Below are positions 39,435-48,293 of a DNA stretch of 64,000 nt, piece by piece; within the stretch, counting starts at the first letter, position 1; every line of letters starts with the position of its first letter. The translations under genes and the position numbers were made by a program. The notes under the pieces are model-generated. The model saw only the letters and a program-made list of their open reading frames with translations, did no database searches and was not told where the DNA came from. This stretch comes from Rickettsiella endosymbiont of Aleochara curtula. GTDB lineage: Bacteria > Pseudomonadota > Gammaproteobacteria > Diplorickettsiales > Diplorickettsiaceae. The stretch covers positions 1,490,001 through 1,554,000 of the forward strand of contig NZ_OZ034990.1 in the NCBI RefSeq assembly GCF_964030935.1. Reading direction: 5' to 3'.

Positions 39435-41312
39435 CTAAAAAGTAAGTGACACTGCTAGTCGTTGTTCAATAGCAGACAAAATAGTGGTGGCATCTAAATC
39501 TACCTGTGCGAGTAATGTGTTCGGATCACCATGTTCGATAAATCGATCCGGAAGTCCTAAGATCAACACATCACAAGCAATGCCTTGTTGATGTAGAAAT
39601 TCACTCACCGCCGACCCGGCACCACCTACCTTAACATTTTCTTCTAAGCTGACCAATAAACCATGCGTTTTTGCTAGATTACGTAACAGCTTTTCGTCCA
39701 AAGGTTTGACGAAGCGCATATTCACCACGGTTGCATCTAATGACTCGCCGACACTGAGAGTCGCGTGTACCATAGAGCCAAAGGCCAACAAGGCTATCGA
39801 GTGTCCCTTGCGACAGATTTCAGCTTTACCGATAGGTATGCATGACATTTCTTGTTCAACTAAAGTACCTATGCCGGCACCGCGCGGATAGCGTATCGCG
39901 CAAGGCGTACTGAGTTGAAAGCCGGTGTAAAGCATTTGTCTTAATTCATTTTCATTACTGGGTGTCATGAGTGTCAGATTCGGAATACAACGCAGATAGG
40001 AGAGATCAAAGCAGCCATGGTGAGTTGCGCCGTCTCCCCCTACGATCCCGGCCCTATCCAAAGCAAATAATACCGGTAGATTTTGCAATGCAACGTCATG
40101 TATCAATTGATCATAAGCACGTTGTAAAAAGGTAGAATAAATGGCGACTACCGGTTTTTGGCCTGCGCAGGCTAAACCTGCAGCGAAAGTGACGGCATGT
40201 TGTTCCGCGATACCCACGTCAAAGTAGCGATCCGGATAACGTTCGGAAAACTCTATTAGATCCGATCCTTCACGCATCGCCGGTGTAATCGCGATTAAGC
40301 GTTCATCGATAGCCGCCATATCACAAATCCACTGGCCGAAAATATTGGCGTAGGTCTTAGGTTTGGGCTTATTCGAAGTGGGTAATACCGGCGCTAAAAA
40401 ATGTGGATTGACGGCATGATAAGCAATAGGATTTTGCTCGGCAGCGGTATAACCTTTACCCTTGGTAGTGATGACATGCACCAGTTGCGGGCCGGATAAT
40501 TGGCGTAAATTGCTGAGTGTATTTAACAATAAAGGTAAGTCATGGCCGTCTATCGGGCCGATATAATTAAAGCCTAATTCTTCAAATAAAGTGCCTGGGA
40601 CTAACATGCCTTTGACGTGTTCTTCAGTCCGCTTAGCGAATTTACGGACACTAGGAATAGATTCCAAAATTCTTTTGCTGCCTTCTCTGACGCTAGAATA
40701 AAGTTTGCTGGATAATATACGCGCAAAATAATTAGATAAGGCGCCGACATTGTTGGAAATCGACATGTCGTTATCATTAAGTACCACTAAAAGATCCGCA
40801 TGGATATCGCCCGCATGATTTAAAGCTTCAAAGGCCATGCCAGCAGTCATCGCGCCATCGCCTATCACCGCTATGGCTTTTTGATCGGTATTATTTTTTT
40901 TTGCAGCGACACTAAATCCTAATGCGGCGCTAATCGAAGTGCTCGAATGGCCGACACCAAAACTATCAAATGAACTTTCTTCACGCGAAGGAAAAGGAGC
41001 TAAACCATGAGTTTTCCGAATGCTACAGAGTTGTTCGCGGCGACCGGTCAGGATTTTATGTGGATAGGCTTGGTGACCAACATCCCAAACAATGTGATCA
41101 TACGGCGTGTTGAATATGTAATGCAAAGCAATGGTTAATTCCACGGTTCCTAAATTAGCCGCGAAATGACCTCCACATTGATCCAGCGTTTGAATGAGAA
41201 ACGCTCTAAGCTCAGCAGCTAATTGTGGCAGTTGCGCAACATTGAGTTTGCGCAACTGTGCGGGAGAATTAATCTGTTCTAGTAAAGAACCTGTGCTGTT
41301 GTTGAGGTCCAT
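39435..41312 (-). CDS. dxs: 1-deoxy-D-xylulose-5-phosphate synthase
   Basis: The first enzyme of the MEP isoprenoid pathway, joining pyruvate and glyceraldehyde-3-phosphate with thiamine diphosphate. It is 625 residues. The N-terminal domain has [20 protein letters not shown] and the cofactor motif [20 protein letters not shown]...LNDN. The pyrimidine domain has [19 protein letters not shown], and a transketolase C-terminal domain ends the protein. Its start lies only 18 bases downstream of the icmX stop, so it may be read from the Dot/Icm transcript. Confidence 0.98.
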   Translation of the reverse strand: MDLNNSTGSLLEQINSPAQLRKLNVAQLPQLAAELRAFLIQTLDQCGGHFAANLGTVELTIALHYIFNTPYDHIVWDVGHQAYPHKILTGRREQLCSIRKTHGLAPFPSREESSFDSFGVGHSSTSISAALGFSVAAKKNNTDQKAIAVIGDGAMTAGMAFEALNHAGDIHADLLVVLNDNDMSISNNVGALSNYFARILSSKLYSSVREGSKRILESIPSVRKFAKRTEEHVKGMLVPGTLFEELGFNYIGPIDGHDLPLLLNTLSNLRQLSGPQLVHVITTKGKGYTAAEQNPIAYHAVNPHFLAPVLPTSNKPKPKTYANIFGQWICDMAAIDERLIAITPAMREGSDLIEFSERYPDRYFDVGIAEQHAVTFAAGLACAGQKPVVAIYSTFLQRAYDQLIHDVALQNLPVLFALDRAGIVGGDGATHHGCFDLSYLRCIPNLTLMTPSNENELRQMLYTGFQLSTPCAIRYPRGAGIGTLVEQEMSCIPIGKAEICRKGHSIALLAFGSMVHATLSVGESLDATVVNMRFVKPLDEKLLRNLAKTHGLLVSLEENVKVGGAGSAVSEFLHQQGIACDVLILGLPDRFIEHGDPNTLLAQVDLDATTILSAIEQRLAVSLTF

Positions 41313-41330
41313 GTAGTTTATAAAAGAAAA

Positions 41331-42344
41331 TTATCCTGATGTTTGATTAGGGTTATTAATGCTTTGTGCTTGCTGTATCAGTTGCGAGCGTCCTTGATTA
41401 TTCAGTTCTAACACTAAGACCGACATAGTAGCGAGTAAACGCTCTAATGTCATCCGTGTTTGGTAGCTTTCTGCTAAGTTTTCGGCTAGTAATTCGACTT
41501 GTTGACGTTGCAAGGTGGCCGGATTTTCATGGATCAAATCATTTTTGTACCAGTTTTTATCGAGAATTCGTCGCGTCGCCATAAAATTTTCCAATTTTAA
41601 TAGGCTGATAGGGCCCGATGTTTGATGGCTTAATGCAGCCAACGCAGGCTGGACGGCAGGATCAGCTTTGCTAGGATCGATGGGTTGTCGTTCTGCATAA
41701 AGTTGATAAAGATTACTTACCGCGACACTTTGTGTGGCTAAATAACTGCGTAGGCTGGCGAGATATTCTTGTATGGGTTTTTCATTCAGCTTAACTCTTA
41801 AGTTATTGGCTTTATTACCATTTAGATTTGCAACCAGTTGATTGAGATTGACGGTATTGATAGGCGCTAGTGAAGCACTTAAGGCATCAATCACATTTTT
41901 AGCTTGAATGGCTTCAGTCGCATTATAGCTAATAGGTTGTAGCAAGCTATTGATATCTATCGATTTTAAAGGATCTTTTTCAACATTAGCGTTGCTTTTG
42001 GTATTCGGATTCCAAGTGAAGGCTAAAATATTATTGCTAGTATCATTTAAGTTGGCAGATTGGGTCAGTAATTGTTGTGTCAACGGACTAACCAAAGGCG
42101 AACTGGGATATAACAAATAAGCGGCTTGGGCATTATTAATCGCAATGGTTAGATCATCGCCTAGTGGTGCAGAATTCATAGTGTTAGCTTTGATGGCGAT
42201 CTGGCCATAACCCGCAACTAAATTATCCACACTGATATTACTACCGGTATCGGCATAGCTAGGAAAACTCAAGAAACTTAAGCTGGCTAAACTAATACTT
42301 AAAAAACTGCTTTTTAAAGTTTTTATTTTTGATGAGTAAGACAT
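41331..42344 (-). CDS. icmX: Dot/Icm secretion protein IcmX
   Basis: A periplasmic component of the Dot/Icm type IVB secretion system needed for intracellular growth in Legionella. It is 337 residues with a signal peptide ending near FPSYA. The conserved C-terminal half is visible: EYLASLRSYLATQSVAVSNLYQLYAERQP, then ENFMATRRILDKNWY, and YQTRMTLERLLATMSVLVLEL. It is shorter than Legionella IcmX (about 466 residues), mostly in the N-terminal half. Assignment rests on this C-terminal pattern and on linkage to icmW. A Pro/Asn-rich gene separates it from icmW, an arrangement I do not recall from Legionella. Confidence 0.82.
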   Translation of the reverse strand: MSYSSKIKTLKSSFLSISLASLSFLSFPSYADTGSNISVDNLVAGYGQIAIKANTMNSAPLGDDLTIAINNAQAAYLLYPSSPLVSPLTQQLLTQSANLNDTSNNILAFTWNPNTKSNANVEKDPLKSIDINSLLQPISYNATEAIQAKNVIDALSASLAPINTVNLNQLVANLNGNKANNLRVKLNEKPIQEYLASLRSYLATQSVAVSNLYQLYAERQPIDPSKADPAVQPALAALSHQTSGPISLLKLENFMATRRILDKNWYKNDLIHENPATLQRQQVELLAENLAESYQTRMTLERLLATMSVLVLELNNQGRSQLIQQAQSINNPNQTSG

Positions 42345-42379
42345 AACAACATCCTCATGGAGTTTGAAAGTAAAATTTC

Positions 42380-42922
42380 TTAAAAGTTAGCATTGGCTTG
42401 CGGTTTATTTGGACTAGGGGTGGGTCGTGAGGGTGCAAAAATATTCGGTGGACTAGGAATAGCTAAATGAGTAGAAGCGTTCGATGGTGGCGTTGGTCCG
42501 GGAATAGGTGCATTCGAATAAGGGTTTACTTTAGCGTTTTTTTCCCAAATGTTAGGCGGTTGCTGTGCCCAGGGATTAGGTTGCAGCCAGGGATTTTTAT
42601 TGGCTGAATTTTCTGTGCTTGCAGATTTACTAGCGGGAGCTGAAAAGGCTTTATCGTTGTTTGAACGCGGAGTCGGTATCGCCGATGCTGCAGAGGTTTC
42701 TGGGACTGACTGATTTTGTTGAGCAGAGGGGCTTTCCGGATCGGCATTGGCTTTTAAAGCATCCAAAACTGCTTGCGAGGCATTGGTTTCAGACTGTTTG
42801 ATTTCATCACGATAGGCCTGTAAAGGGTCACTTTTCGTGGGCTCAGGATACGCATAGGCTACATTGAGCATGGAGCAGCTAAAAAAAATTAAACAGCATC
42901 GAGATAGCAGAGGCTTTAGCAT
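42380..42922 (-). CDS. Pro/Asn-rich secreted protein between icmW and icmX
   Basis: A 180-residue protein not recognised. A signal peptide (MLKPLLSRCCLIFFSCSMLNVAYA) is followed by a short charged helix (SDPLQAYRDEIKQSETNASQAVLDALKA). The remainder is disordered and rich in Pro, Asn, Ser and Ala, including NKNPWLQPNPWAQQPPNIWEK and SPPNIFAPSRPTPSPNKP. The Trp-Pro repeats could be a binding stretch. Its start is 2 bases after the icmW stop, and icmX starts 35 bases after its own stop, so it is part of the icmW-icmX operon and probably an accessory envelope part of the Dot/Icm machine. It could also be a split-off N-terminal part of IcmX. Confidence 0.75.
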   Translation of the reverse strand: MLKPLLSRCCLIFFSCSMLNVAYAYPEPTKSDPLQAYRDEIKQSETNASQAVLDALKANADPESPSAQQNQSVPETSAASAIPTPRSNNDKAFSAPASKSASTENSANKNPWLQPNPWAQQPPNIWEKNAKVNPYSNAPIPGPTPPSNASTHLAIPSPPNIFAPSRPTPSPNKPQANANF

Positions 42923-42924
42923 AA

Positions 42925-43377
42925 TTATTCACCTTCTAATGCTTTTAAAACTAAGTCCAAACGATCTTGCGAAAACACTCTGGCGAGTAGACGTAAGCGT
43001 TCAAAGCTAATATTTCTACGCAGAAATAAGCCCGCTTCGTCTTCAGGACCATTGCTGATTTCTTCGGCATGCATGAGTAATTTAGCGGCAGAACCGGGAT
43101 GTGTCGTATCTAAGGCTTGGAGTAGACGTAAAGTACGCGACATCCCCAAATGATTGCCTAAACGAATAAACAAAGCTTGCTGAGCAAGCTTATCCAGATC
43201 GACTTTATCAATGTCATCCAGCTCTTTTCCTAGTTCATCGATGCTGGCTTCAAGTGCGGTGTCGCCATTTTTAGTCCAGGATTCGACACTTTCCATGAAG
43301 CACAGTACCCTATAAATTAAGGGGTCTTGATAGTGTTTCCAATAGAGGTGTGAACCTTTGTGAGTTAAGTCAGGCAT
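42925..43377 (-). CDS. icmW: Dot/Icm secretion protein IcmW
   Basis: A small acidic cytosolic adaptor that, with IcmS, presents effectors to the Dot/Icm coupling complex. The 150 residues match Legionella IcmW closely in length. Recognised from MPDLTHKGSHLYWKHYQDPLIYRVLCFMESVESWT and the C-terminal NISFERLRLLARVFSQDRLDLVLKALEGE. It is divergent from icmV-dotA across a 217-base gap, the gene order seen in Legionella and Coxiella. Confidence 0.95.
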   Translation of the reverse strand: MPDLTHKGSHLYWKHYQDPLIYRVLCFMESVESWTKNGDTALEASIDELGKELDDIDKVDLDKLAQQALFIRLGNHLGMSRTLRLLQALDTTHPGSAAKLLMHAEEISNGPEDEAGLFLRRNISFERLRLLARVFSQDRLDLVLKALEGE

Positions 43378-43594
43378 AAGTATTGTATTGTTTTATTTGT
43401 AATACCCAATCTAATTGGGTATAAACTGCTGCAAAGGAAGCTTGATTATCCAACTTAATGCGGGTGAAATCAAACTCAATCTCAAGCTGCTAGGGGTTTT
43501 CTGCTCGTCATGATACTCGATTTAGTCTAGAAACCGAAATTTGCAAGTTTGATAGGGTCAGGATAATATAGGTAATTAAACCGCGGGGTGATAC

Positions 43595-44053
43595 GTGAGT
43601 TTTTTTGGTGGTATAAAAAAAATAATTAAGCCAGCTGTTGATGTTCCGAAGTGGATAGACTATCGACAATTGGTTAAAAATAATCGTTCGGTTTTCGGGT
43701 TTATTAAAAAGTTTTTTATTCCTGATCAAGCGAAGACACAGGAGTCCTTTGAGGAGGCACTGTTACGTCTAAAGCTAACTCCAGCCGATTTAATTCAACG
43801 CAGTAAAGAATTTACGCGTTTGCTGTGGATTTGGATTTTTCTTTTCTTTCTTAGCATTAGCTATAGTGTTTATCTCTTGTACTACCATGCTTTTCGAGGA
43901 TTTTTTCCTTGTCTAGGCATTAGTTTTATTATTTTAACGCAAATCTTCCGTTATCATTTCTGGCTTTTTCAAATTAAACAACGTCGCTTAGGTTGTGGTT
44001 TTCGTGATTGGTTTAATAATCAATTTATTATAGGAAAGAAAAATAATGCGTAA
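43595..44053 (+). CDS. icmV: Dot/Icm secretion protein IcmV
   Basis: An inner-membrane component of the Dot/Icm system, 152 residues (Legionella IcmV is about 151). A cytosolic N terminus (KIIKPAVDVPKWIDYRQLVKNN...FIPDQAKTQESFEEALLRLKLTPADLIQRSKEF) is followed by a membrane hairpin at about residues 85-125 (LWIWIFLFFLSISYSVYLLYY, FFPCLGISFIILTQIF) and a basic C terminus. It starts at GTG 43595 behind GGGGTGA. The stop overlaps the dotA start by 8 bases, so the two are translationally coupled. Confidence 0.93.
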   Translation: MSFFGGIKKIIKPAVDVPKWIDYRQLVKNNRSVFGFIKKFFIPDQAKTQESFEEALLRLKLTPADLIQRSKEFTRLLWIWIFLFFLSISYSVYLLYYHAFRGFFPCLGISFIILTQIFRYHFWLFQIKQRRLGCGFRDWFNNQFIIGKKNNA

Positions 44054-46562
44054 GTTTCTATTAATTAGCTTTCTCTATTTGTTTCCCTCCTTGTTATTAG
44101 CAGATACGCTAAGCTTAACACCGCCCACCACCGATCTATCCATGTCGTATTTAGCGACAATTTTCGGCGTGGTAGATGGCGTATTACATGGCACAGGAAG
44201 TCAAATTTTAGGAACCATGTTCGGTGCCTTTAATGCCATTATACTAGTGATGGCTTCTACCATATTAACCTATGTCTTATTTATCTCAGTATTAAATACC
44301 TCACATGAAGGTGAGTTTCTCGGTAAGAAATGGTCATCGATATGGGTGCCGGTAAGAACGGTTATGGGTGTGGGTTTATTATTACCGAAAGCCACCGGTT
44401 ATTCTTTTATACAAATCATGGTGATGTGGGTCGTGGTACAAGGAGTAGGCGCGGCGGATGAAGTTTGGAATGTCGCTTTAAATTATATGAATCGTAACGG
44501 AACCATCGTCGAACCGATACAATCTCTAGCACCGGATCCAAAATCTGGAAAAGCAAATAATACATTTCTTATCAATGATGCAGGCAATATTCTGAAGTCA
44601 GAAACCTGTATGCTGGCCGTGCAAAATGCATTAAACCGCCAAAATGCTGCAAGTTCAGCTTCTTCTGGCACACCTCCTGCTGCTCCTGTTGCTCCGGTTC
44701 CCGATTTTATGAGTTCACTGTCTGTGACTGGGAAAGGTCCTGATGGTTTAAATACGCATGCACCGATAAATTATGCCAATGATACCGGTGGGTTTATAAG
44801 CTTTCCTGGTAGAGAAGGTTTAGTCAAAACACCTTACGAAAAATATATAGGTATGTGTGGGAACGTTTCTTGGGATTTTATTGGTAAGAGTGATAATGGC
44901 CAAGTTTATAACCCAGCACAATTGACAGCCAATGATAGTGCCAGTATTGCGGCTAGACAAATGACTTTAGACATAGGCGGGTTAGCTAAATCCATAGCGA
45001 ATAAATTAGTTCCTCCTTACGCAGATAAATCAGATAAAACAGTTCCTATAGTCACTTTAAAAGCAGACGATGCAATCTTTGCTCCCAATGCATTAATCGA
45101 TACCGGTGATGATTATTTTGCAATTGTAAAACCCGCTTTACGATCCTTAGAGGACGATGCCAATAAAAAATATAAAGACTTCATCAAGAATGCTAAAGAC
45201 ACGGGTTGGATATTGGCAGGCAGTTATTATTATAACATGGCACGTTTAAATCAAAATATCAGAAATAATACAGGGACTCTGGCTATTAAAGATAAATTAA
45301 TACCACAATTTAATCCTAGCTATGATAAAGGTAGTTTTAATGACATCGCGGATGACAATGTTAAACTTAATTTAAAAAATAATTTACCGGTTAATGATGG
45401 TGTTATCGACCGGTATATTAGGGATGAGATTGCTCAAGCCGGAAAGAATAATAATCCAGGGCCTGGAGCGGATCCTTCCTTCCCAAAAAATTCAGCAGAA
45501 AATGGTTTAGGTTCAGCAGCATCTTGGATAATGAATGTTATTTTCCCACGGGTTTATGACTTTGAAAGTACATTTGCTGATAATTTGAATAACAAAAATA
45601 TGGATCCTATTTTTGCTTTAGCCTCACTGGGAAATGGTTTAGTAAAGATGGTTGAAACCGTATGGGCTAGTATCATAGGAGTCGCTTTTGCCGGAGGAAT
45701 TCTTTCAGCTATTGGATCTTTTTTCTTCCCGTCGGTTACGATTATAGCCAACTTGGCTGCTATGTCAGTTATTATGTTAGTGATGCCTATAGTGACGGTT
45801 TGGATGGTAATAAACCTAGTTCTAGGTTCTTTATTGTCCTATTACATACCATTAATTCCATTTTTCCTGTTTGCATTTGGTAGCATTACTTGGTTTGCTG
45901 TGGTGTTGGAGGCTATTTTAGCCGCACCGTTAGTTGCCCTAGGCATTACGCACCCGGAGGGCCATGACTTTTTAGGTAAAGCTGAACAGTCTGTTATGCT
46001 GCTAGCGAGTGTTTTCCTAAGGCCGATGTTGATGATATTTGGATTTATTTTTGGGATCATCCTGTCTTATGTCGCCATTTCTGTTTTTAATCGTGGCTTT
46101 AGTATCGCCTCACAGTATTTAACAGAATACAATGGTGATATCTTTAGTATTGTCTATCAATTAGCCATGATGGCTATTTATACGGCTGCCGTATTGGCCA
46201 TTGTGAATCGGAGCTTTGCGATGATTTATGAAGTGCCGAATAAAGTATTGCGTTGGATCGGTGGTCCCCAAGAAAGTGGTCATGAAGAGTCCATGCTGCA
46301 AGGTATTCGTCAACAACATGATGGGGATGTAAGGTCGTTGGCTCAACAAGCGCCTACCAGTGAAACTATCAGTGGCGCACTTACGAGTGGGCAAAAAGCC
46401 GGTCAAGCCTTATCATCAGGTAATCAAACCTCAGCGAGTGCTAGCGGAAGTGATGATGGCGGCGGCGCTGCTGGTGGTGGTCCAGGTGGTGGAGCAGCAG
46501 GCGGCGGTGCAGCGGGAGGCGGCGGCGGTGCTAATGCCGCGGCTGAAGCAGCTTTGTTATAG
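44046..46562 (+). CDS. dotA: Dot/Icm secretion protein DotA
   Basis: A polytopic membrane protein of the Dot/Icm system, 838 residues; Legionella DotA is about 1048, with the difference in the periplasmic loop. A signal peptide (FLLISFLYLFPSLLLA) comes first, then two N-terminal helices around residues 40-85 and 100-130. A large periplasmic domain follows to about residue 530, then a cluster of at least five helices (from VGMVETVWASIIGVAFAGGIL-type segments to AMMAIYTAAVLAIV). The motif LAAPLVALGITHPEGHDFLGKAEQ is characteristic. The C terminus is a long Gly/Ala-rich tail. It is translationally coupled to icmV. Confidence 0.95.
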   Translation: MRKFLLISFLYLFPSLLLADTLSLTPPTTDLSMSYLATIFGVVDGVLHGTGSQILGTMFGAFNAIILVMASTILTYVLFISVLNTSHEGEFLGKKWSSIWVPVRTVMGVGLLLPKATGYSFIQIMVMWVVVQGVGAADEVWNVALNYMNRNGTIVEPIQSLAPDPKSGKANNTFLINDAGNILKSETCMLAVQNALNRQNAASSASSGTPPAAPVAPVPDFMSSLSVTGKGPDGLNTHAPINYANDTGGFISFPGREGLVKTPYEKYIGMCGNVSWDFIGKSDNGQVYNPAQLTANDSASIAARQMTLDIGGLAKSIANKLVPPYADKSDKTVPIVTLKADDAIFAPNALIDTGDDYFAIVKPALRSLEDDANKKYKDFIKNAKDTGWILAGSYYYNMARLNQNIRNNTGTLAIKDKLIPQFNPSYDKGSFNDIADDNVKLNLKNNLPVNDGVIDRYIRDEIAQAGKNNNPGPGADPSFPKNSAENGLGSAASWIMNVIFPRVYDFESTFADNLNNKNMDPIFALASLGNGLVKMVETVWASIIGVAFAGGILSAIGSFFFPSVTIIANLAAMSVIMLVMPIVTVWMVINLVLGSLLSYYIPLIPFFLFAFGSITWFAVVLEAILAAPLVALGITHPEGHDFLGKAEQSVMLLASVFLRPMLMIFGFIFGIILSYVAISVFNRGFSIASQYLTEYNGDIFSIVYQLAMMAIYTAAVLAIVNRSFAMIYEVPNKVLRWIGGPQESGHEESMLQGIRQQHDGDVRSLAQQAPTSETISGALTSGQKAGQALSSGNQTSASASGSDDGGGAAGGGPGGGAAGGGAAGGGGGANAAAEAALL

Positions 46563-46593
46563 TCTCACCATTAGTAATTCGATATTTTAAGCT

Positions 46594-47112
46594 ATGAAAG
46601 ATGATGCTGAATTCAATTTAAATTTAGATGAGCTCTTCGCTCAGCTGGCTGAAATTACGCAAAGTTCTGATATTAATCAGCAAGCGTATTTATATTTATT
46701 GCTTTTGTGGGCTTATTTTGAAGTTTCTATGGATGAGGGTAACGAAGGAGGGGATGCTTCTGGAAGAATTGCATGCTCTAAACCTCATATCATTCAAATT
46801 GAACAAGCCTATCAAATCTTTGACTACGGCACGCATCTAAAAACATCGGCTGGAAAAAATTATGGTAGTTATTCTACAGGACGCTTACTAGTAACAGTAC
46901 GCGAGATGATTAAATTAATGAGTGAGCGTGGCGCCAAAAAGCTGAAGTTTGCTGGACTGGACGCAGCTCAGCGATTTGCTAGTCTTGAATGTGAAAAGTA
47001 TAAAATAAAAGTAACTAACTTTACGCCGGATAATAAGACCCAAATACTACATGATCGTTTGCCGCGCCTAGACAGCTTACGCACTAGCATCGCTTATACA
47101 GCTAGCAAATAA
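46594..47112 (+). CDS. LPD7-like small protein downstream of dotA
   Basis: A 172-residue soluble protein 31 bases after dotA, on the same strand. The N-terminal half (helical, acidic, LLLLWAYFEVSMDEGNEGGD) is not recognised. The C-terminal half, about residues 95-150 (VREMIKLMSERGAKKLKFAGLDAAQRFASLECEKYKIKVTNFTP), follows the beta-helix-beta pattern of the large polyvalent protein domain LPD7, found in relaxases and polyvalent proteins of conjugative elements: a helix, G-x-x-x-[hydrophobic strand]-G, a helix, then a second strand with a terminal P. This suggests a relic or recruited conjugation protein in a secretion system of conjugative origin. The LPD7 call is from memory of the family pattern. 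Confidence 0.7.
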   Translation: MKDDAEFNLNLDELFAQLAEITQSSDINQQAYLYLLLLWAYFEVSMDEGNEGGDASGRIACSKPHIIQIEQAYQIFDYGTHLKTSAGKNYGSYSTGRLLVTVREMIKLMSERGAKKLKFAGLDAAQRFASLECEKYKIKVTNFTPDNKTQILHDRLPRLDSLRTSIAYTASK

Positions 47113-47143
47113 AACTTTTCCACGTTTGAATTTTTGAAGGAAA

Positions 47144-48289
47144 CTAAGGCCCTCTTCTAGGTCTTAAGATTTCTTCTTCTTCAGTCTCTGAATTATAACC
47201 AGATTCCACAAAGGGGGGTGTTGATAACGGATTCTTGTTTTTATTTTGCAAGGTATGATGTTCTTGCAATTTCTTTTTAACTTCATCATTACTCAATTGT
47301 AATTCCTTTATCTGCTCTGCATTTAAAGCTGCTTTTTCCCTAATGACGACGGGTTTGCCATTATTATCCAAACGTTTGATGGTAAGCGTTATATCTTCAA
47401 GATTTATTATAATACCTTTTTCTTCAATGACTTTTTTAATCGCAGCCACAACCCTTTTTTCATTGTTAAATATCGCGGCCGCAAAATAAAAAATCAGCAC
47501 TATAAGAAGAACAATAGCTGGATTTCTATAATGAGATGCGATCTCGGCGAGTTGCCTAAAAATAGCGTCCCAATCAGAAAGAATAAGTTCCATATCTAAT
47601 TTCCGTCCGCTAGCTGAAGCATGCATTATTTGCTCAGAAAGATTATCTTTATGAACTTTAAGGCCAGTGACGGGGGCAGGCGCAGCGCCGATTGATAGCT
47701 TATCAAGATCGGTTTCTTTTAAAGCAAACGTGGCATCTGGATTTTTTGCTTTAAATTCTGATTCTTCGTTATTTATATGTAATTGAAGCTTAGCTACTTC
47801 AGGCCAAACTCCGTTAATTTTTCCTAAAAAGATATTAGGATTTTTTCCACAATTATCAAGATATTCGTTTAATACATTAATTAGTTCTTTTTTATCTTCT
47901 TCATCGAAGATTTGCCCATTTGCAGTGAGTTCATGCTTTAAGGTATCGCAAAGTATAATTTTTAATTCATCTAATTTCGACAGCAAAAGGTTTTTTGCTT
48001 TCTCTACAGTTGCATGCGGATCAAAAGTTGCTAATGCATCTTTCTCAGCTAAATCTAATATTTTTACATATTCTGATTTTAATTCTTCATCCATTTTTTT
48101 ATAAGTTGCTGCTAATGCATCTTTATTTAAACCCGCAGCATAAATATTTTTTCCGGATTCGGAAAGATTATTTTTAAATTTTTCACCAAATAAATTAAAA
48201 AATTCTTCCTTATCATAATTAGGTAAATTAACTAATTTATTTTTAATGTGTGTGAAGGCAATCTTATATTGTTCTAAATTTATTGGCAT
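47144..48289 (-). CDS. Membrane-anchored protein in operon with giant coiled-coil protein; candidate effector
   Basis: A 381-residue protein, not recognised. ATG 48289 (MPINLEQYKIAFTHIKNK) is chosen because it lies 4 bases after the stop of the preceding gene; the longer frame would overlap that gene. The N-terminal 245 residues are helical and charged. One membrane helix lies near residues 250-272 (NPAIVLLIVLIFYFAAAIF). A cytosolic-like tail follows, ending with the acidic run SGYNSETEEEEILRPRRGP, similar to the Glu-rich C-terminal signal of many Dot/Icm substrates. It is probably coupled to the giant coiled-coil gene. Confidence 0.72.
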   Translation of the reverse strand: MPINLEQYKIAFTHIKNKLVNLPNYDKEEFFNLFGEKFKNNLSESGKNIYAAGLNKDALAATYKKMDEELKSEYVKILDLAEKDALATFDPHATVEKAKNLLLSKLDELKIILCDTLKHELTANGQIFDEEDKKELINVLNEYLDNCGKNPNIFLGKINGVWPEVAKLQLHINNEESEFKAKNPDATFALKETDLDKLSIGAAPAPVTGLKVHKDNLSEQIMHASASGRKLDMELILSDWDAIFRQLAEIASHYRNPAIVLLIVLIFYFAAAIFNNEKRVVAAIKKVIEEKGIIINLEDITLTIKRLDNNGKPVVIREKAALNAEQIKELQLSNDEVKKKLQEHHTLQNKNKNPLSTPPFVESGYNSETEEEEILRPRRGP

Positions 48290-48293
48290 AGTT

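Noticed and set aside
41331-42922. IcmX interrupted by a frameshift into two frames
   Set aside because: Both frames have their own signal peptide and start codon, so two separate secreted proteins are more likely than a sequencing error, though an ancient split is possible.
43378-43594. PmrA or CpxR box in the icmW-icmV intergenic gap
   Set aside because: One CTTAAT half-site is present near 43460, but no second half at the right spacing and no clear GTAAA-N5-GTAAA.
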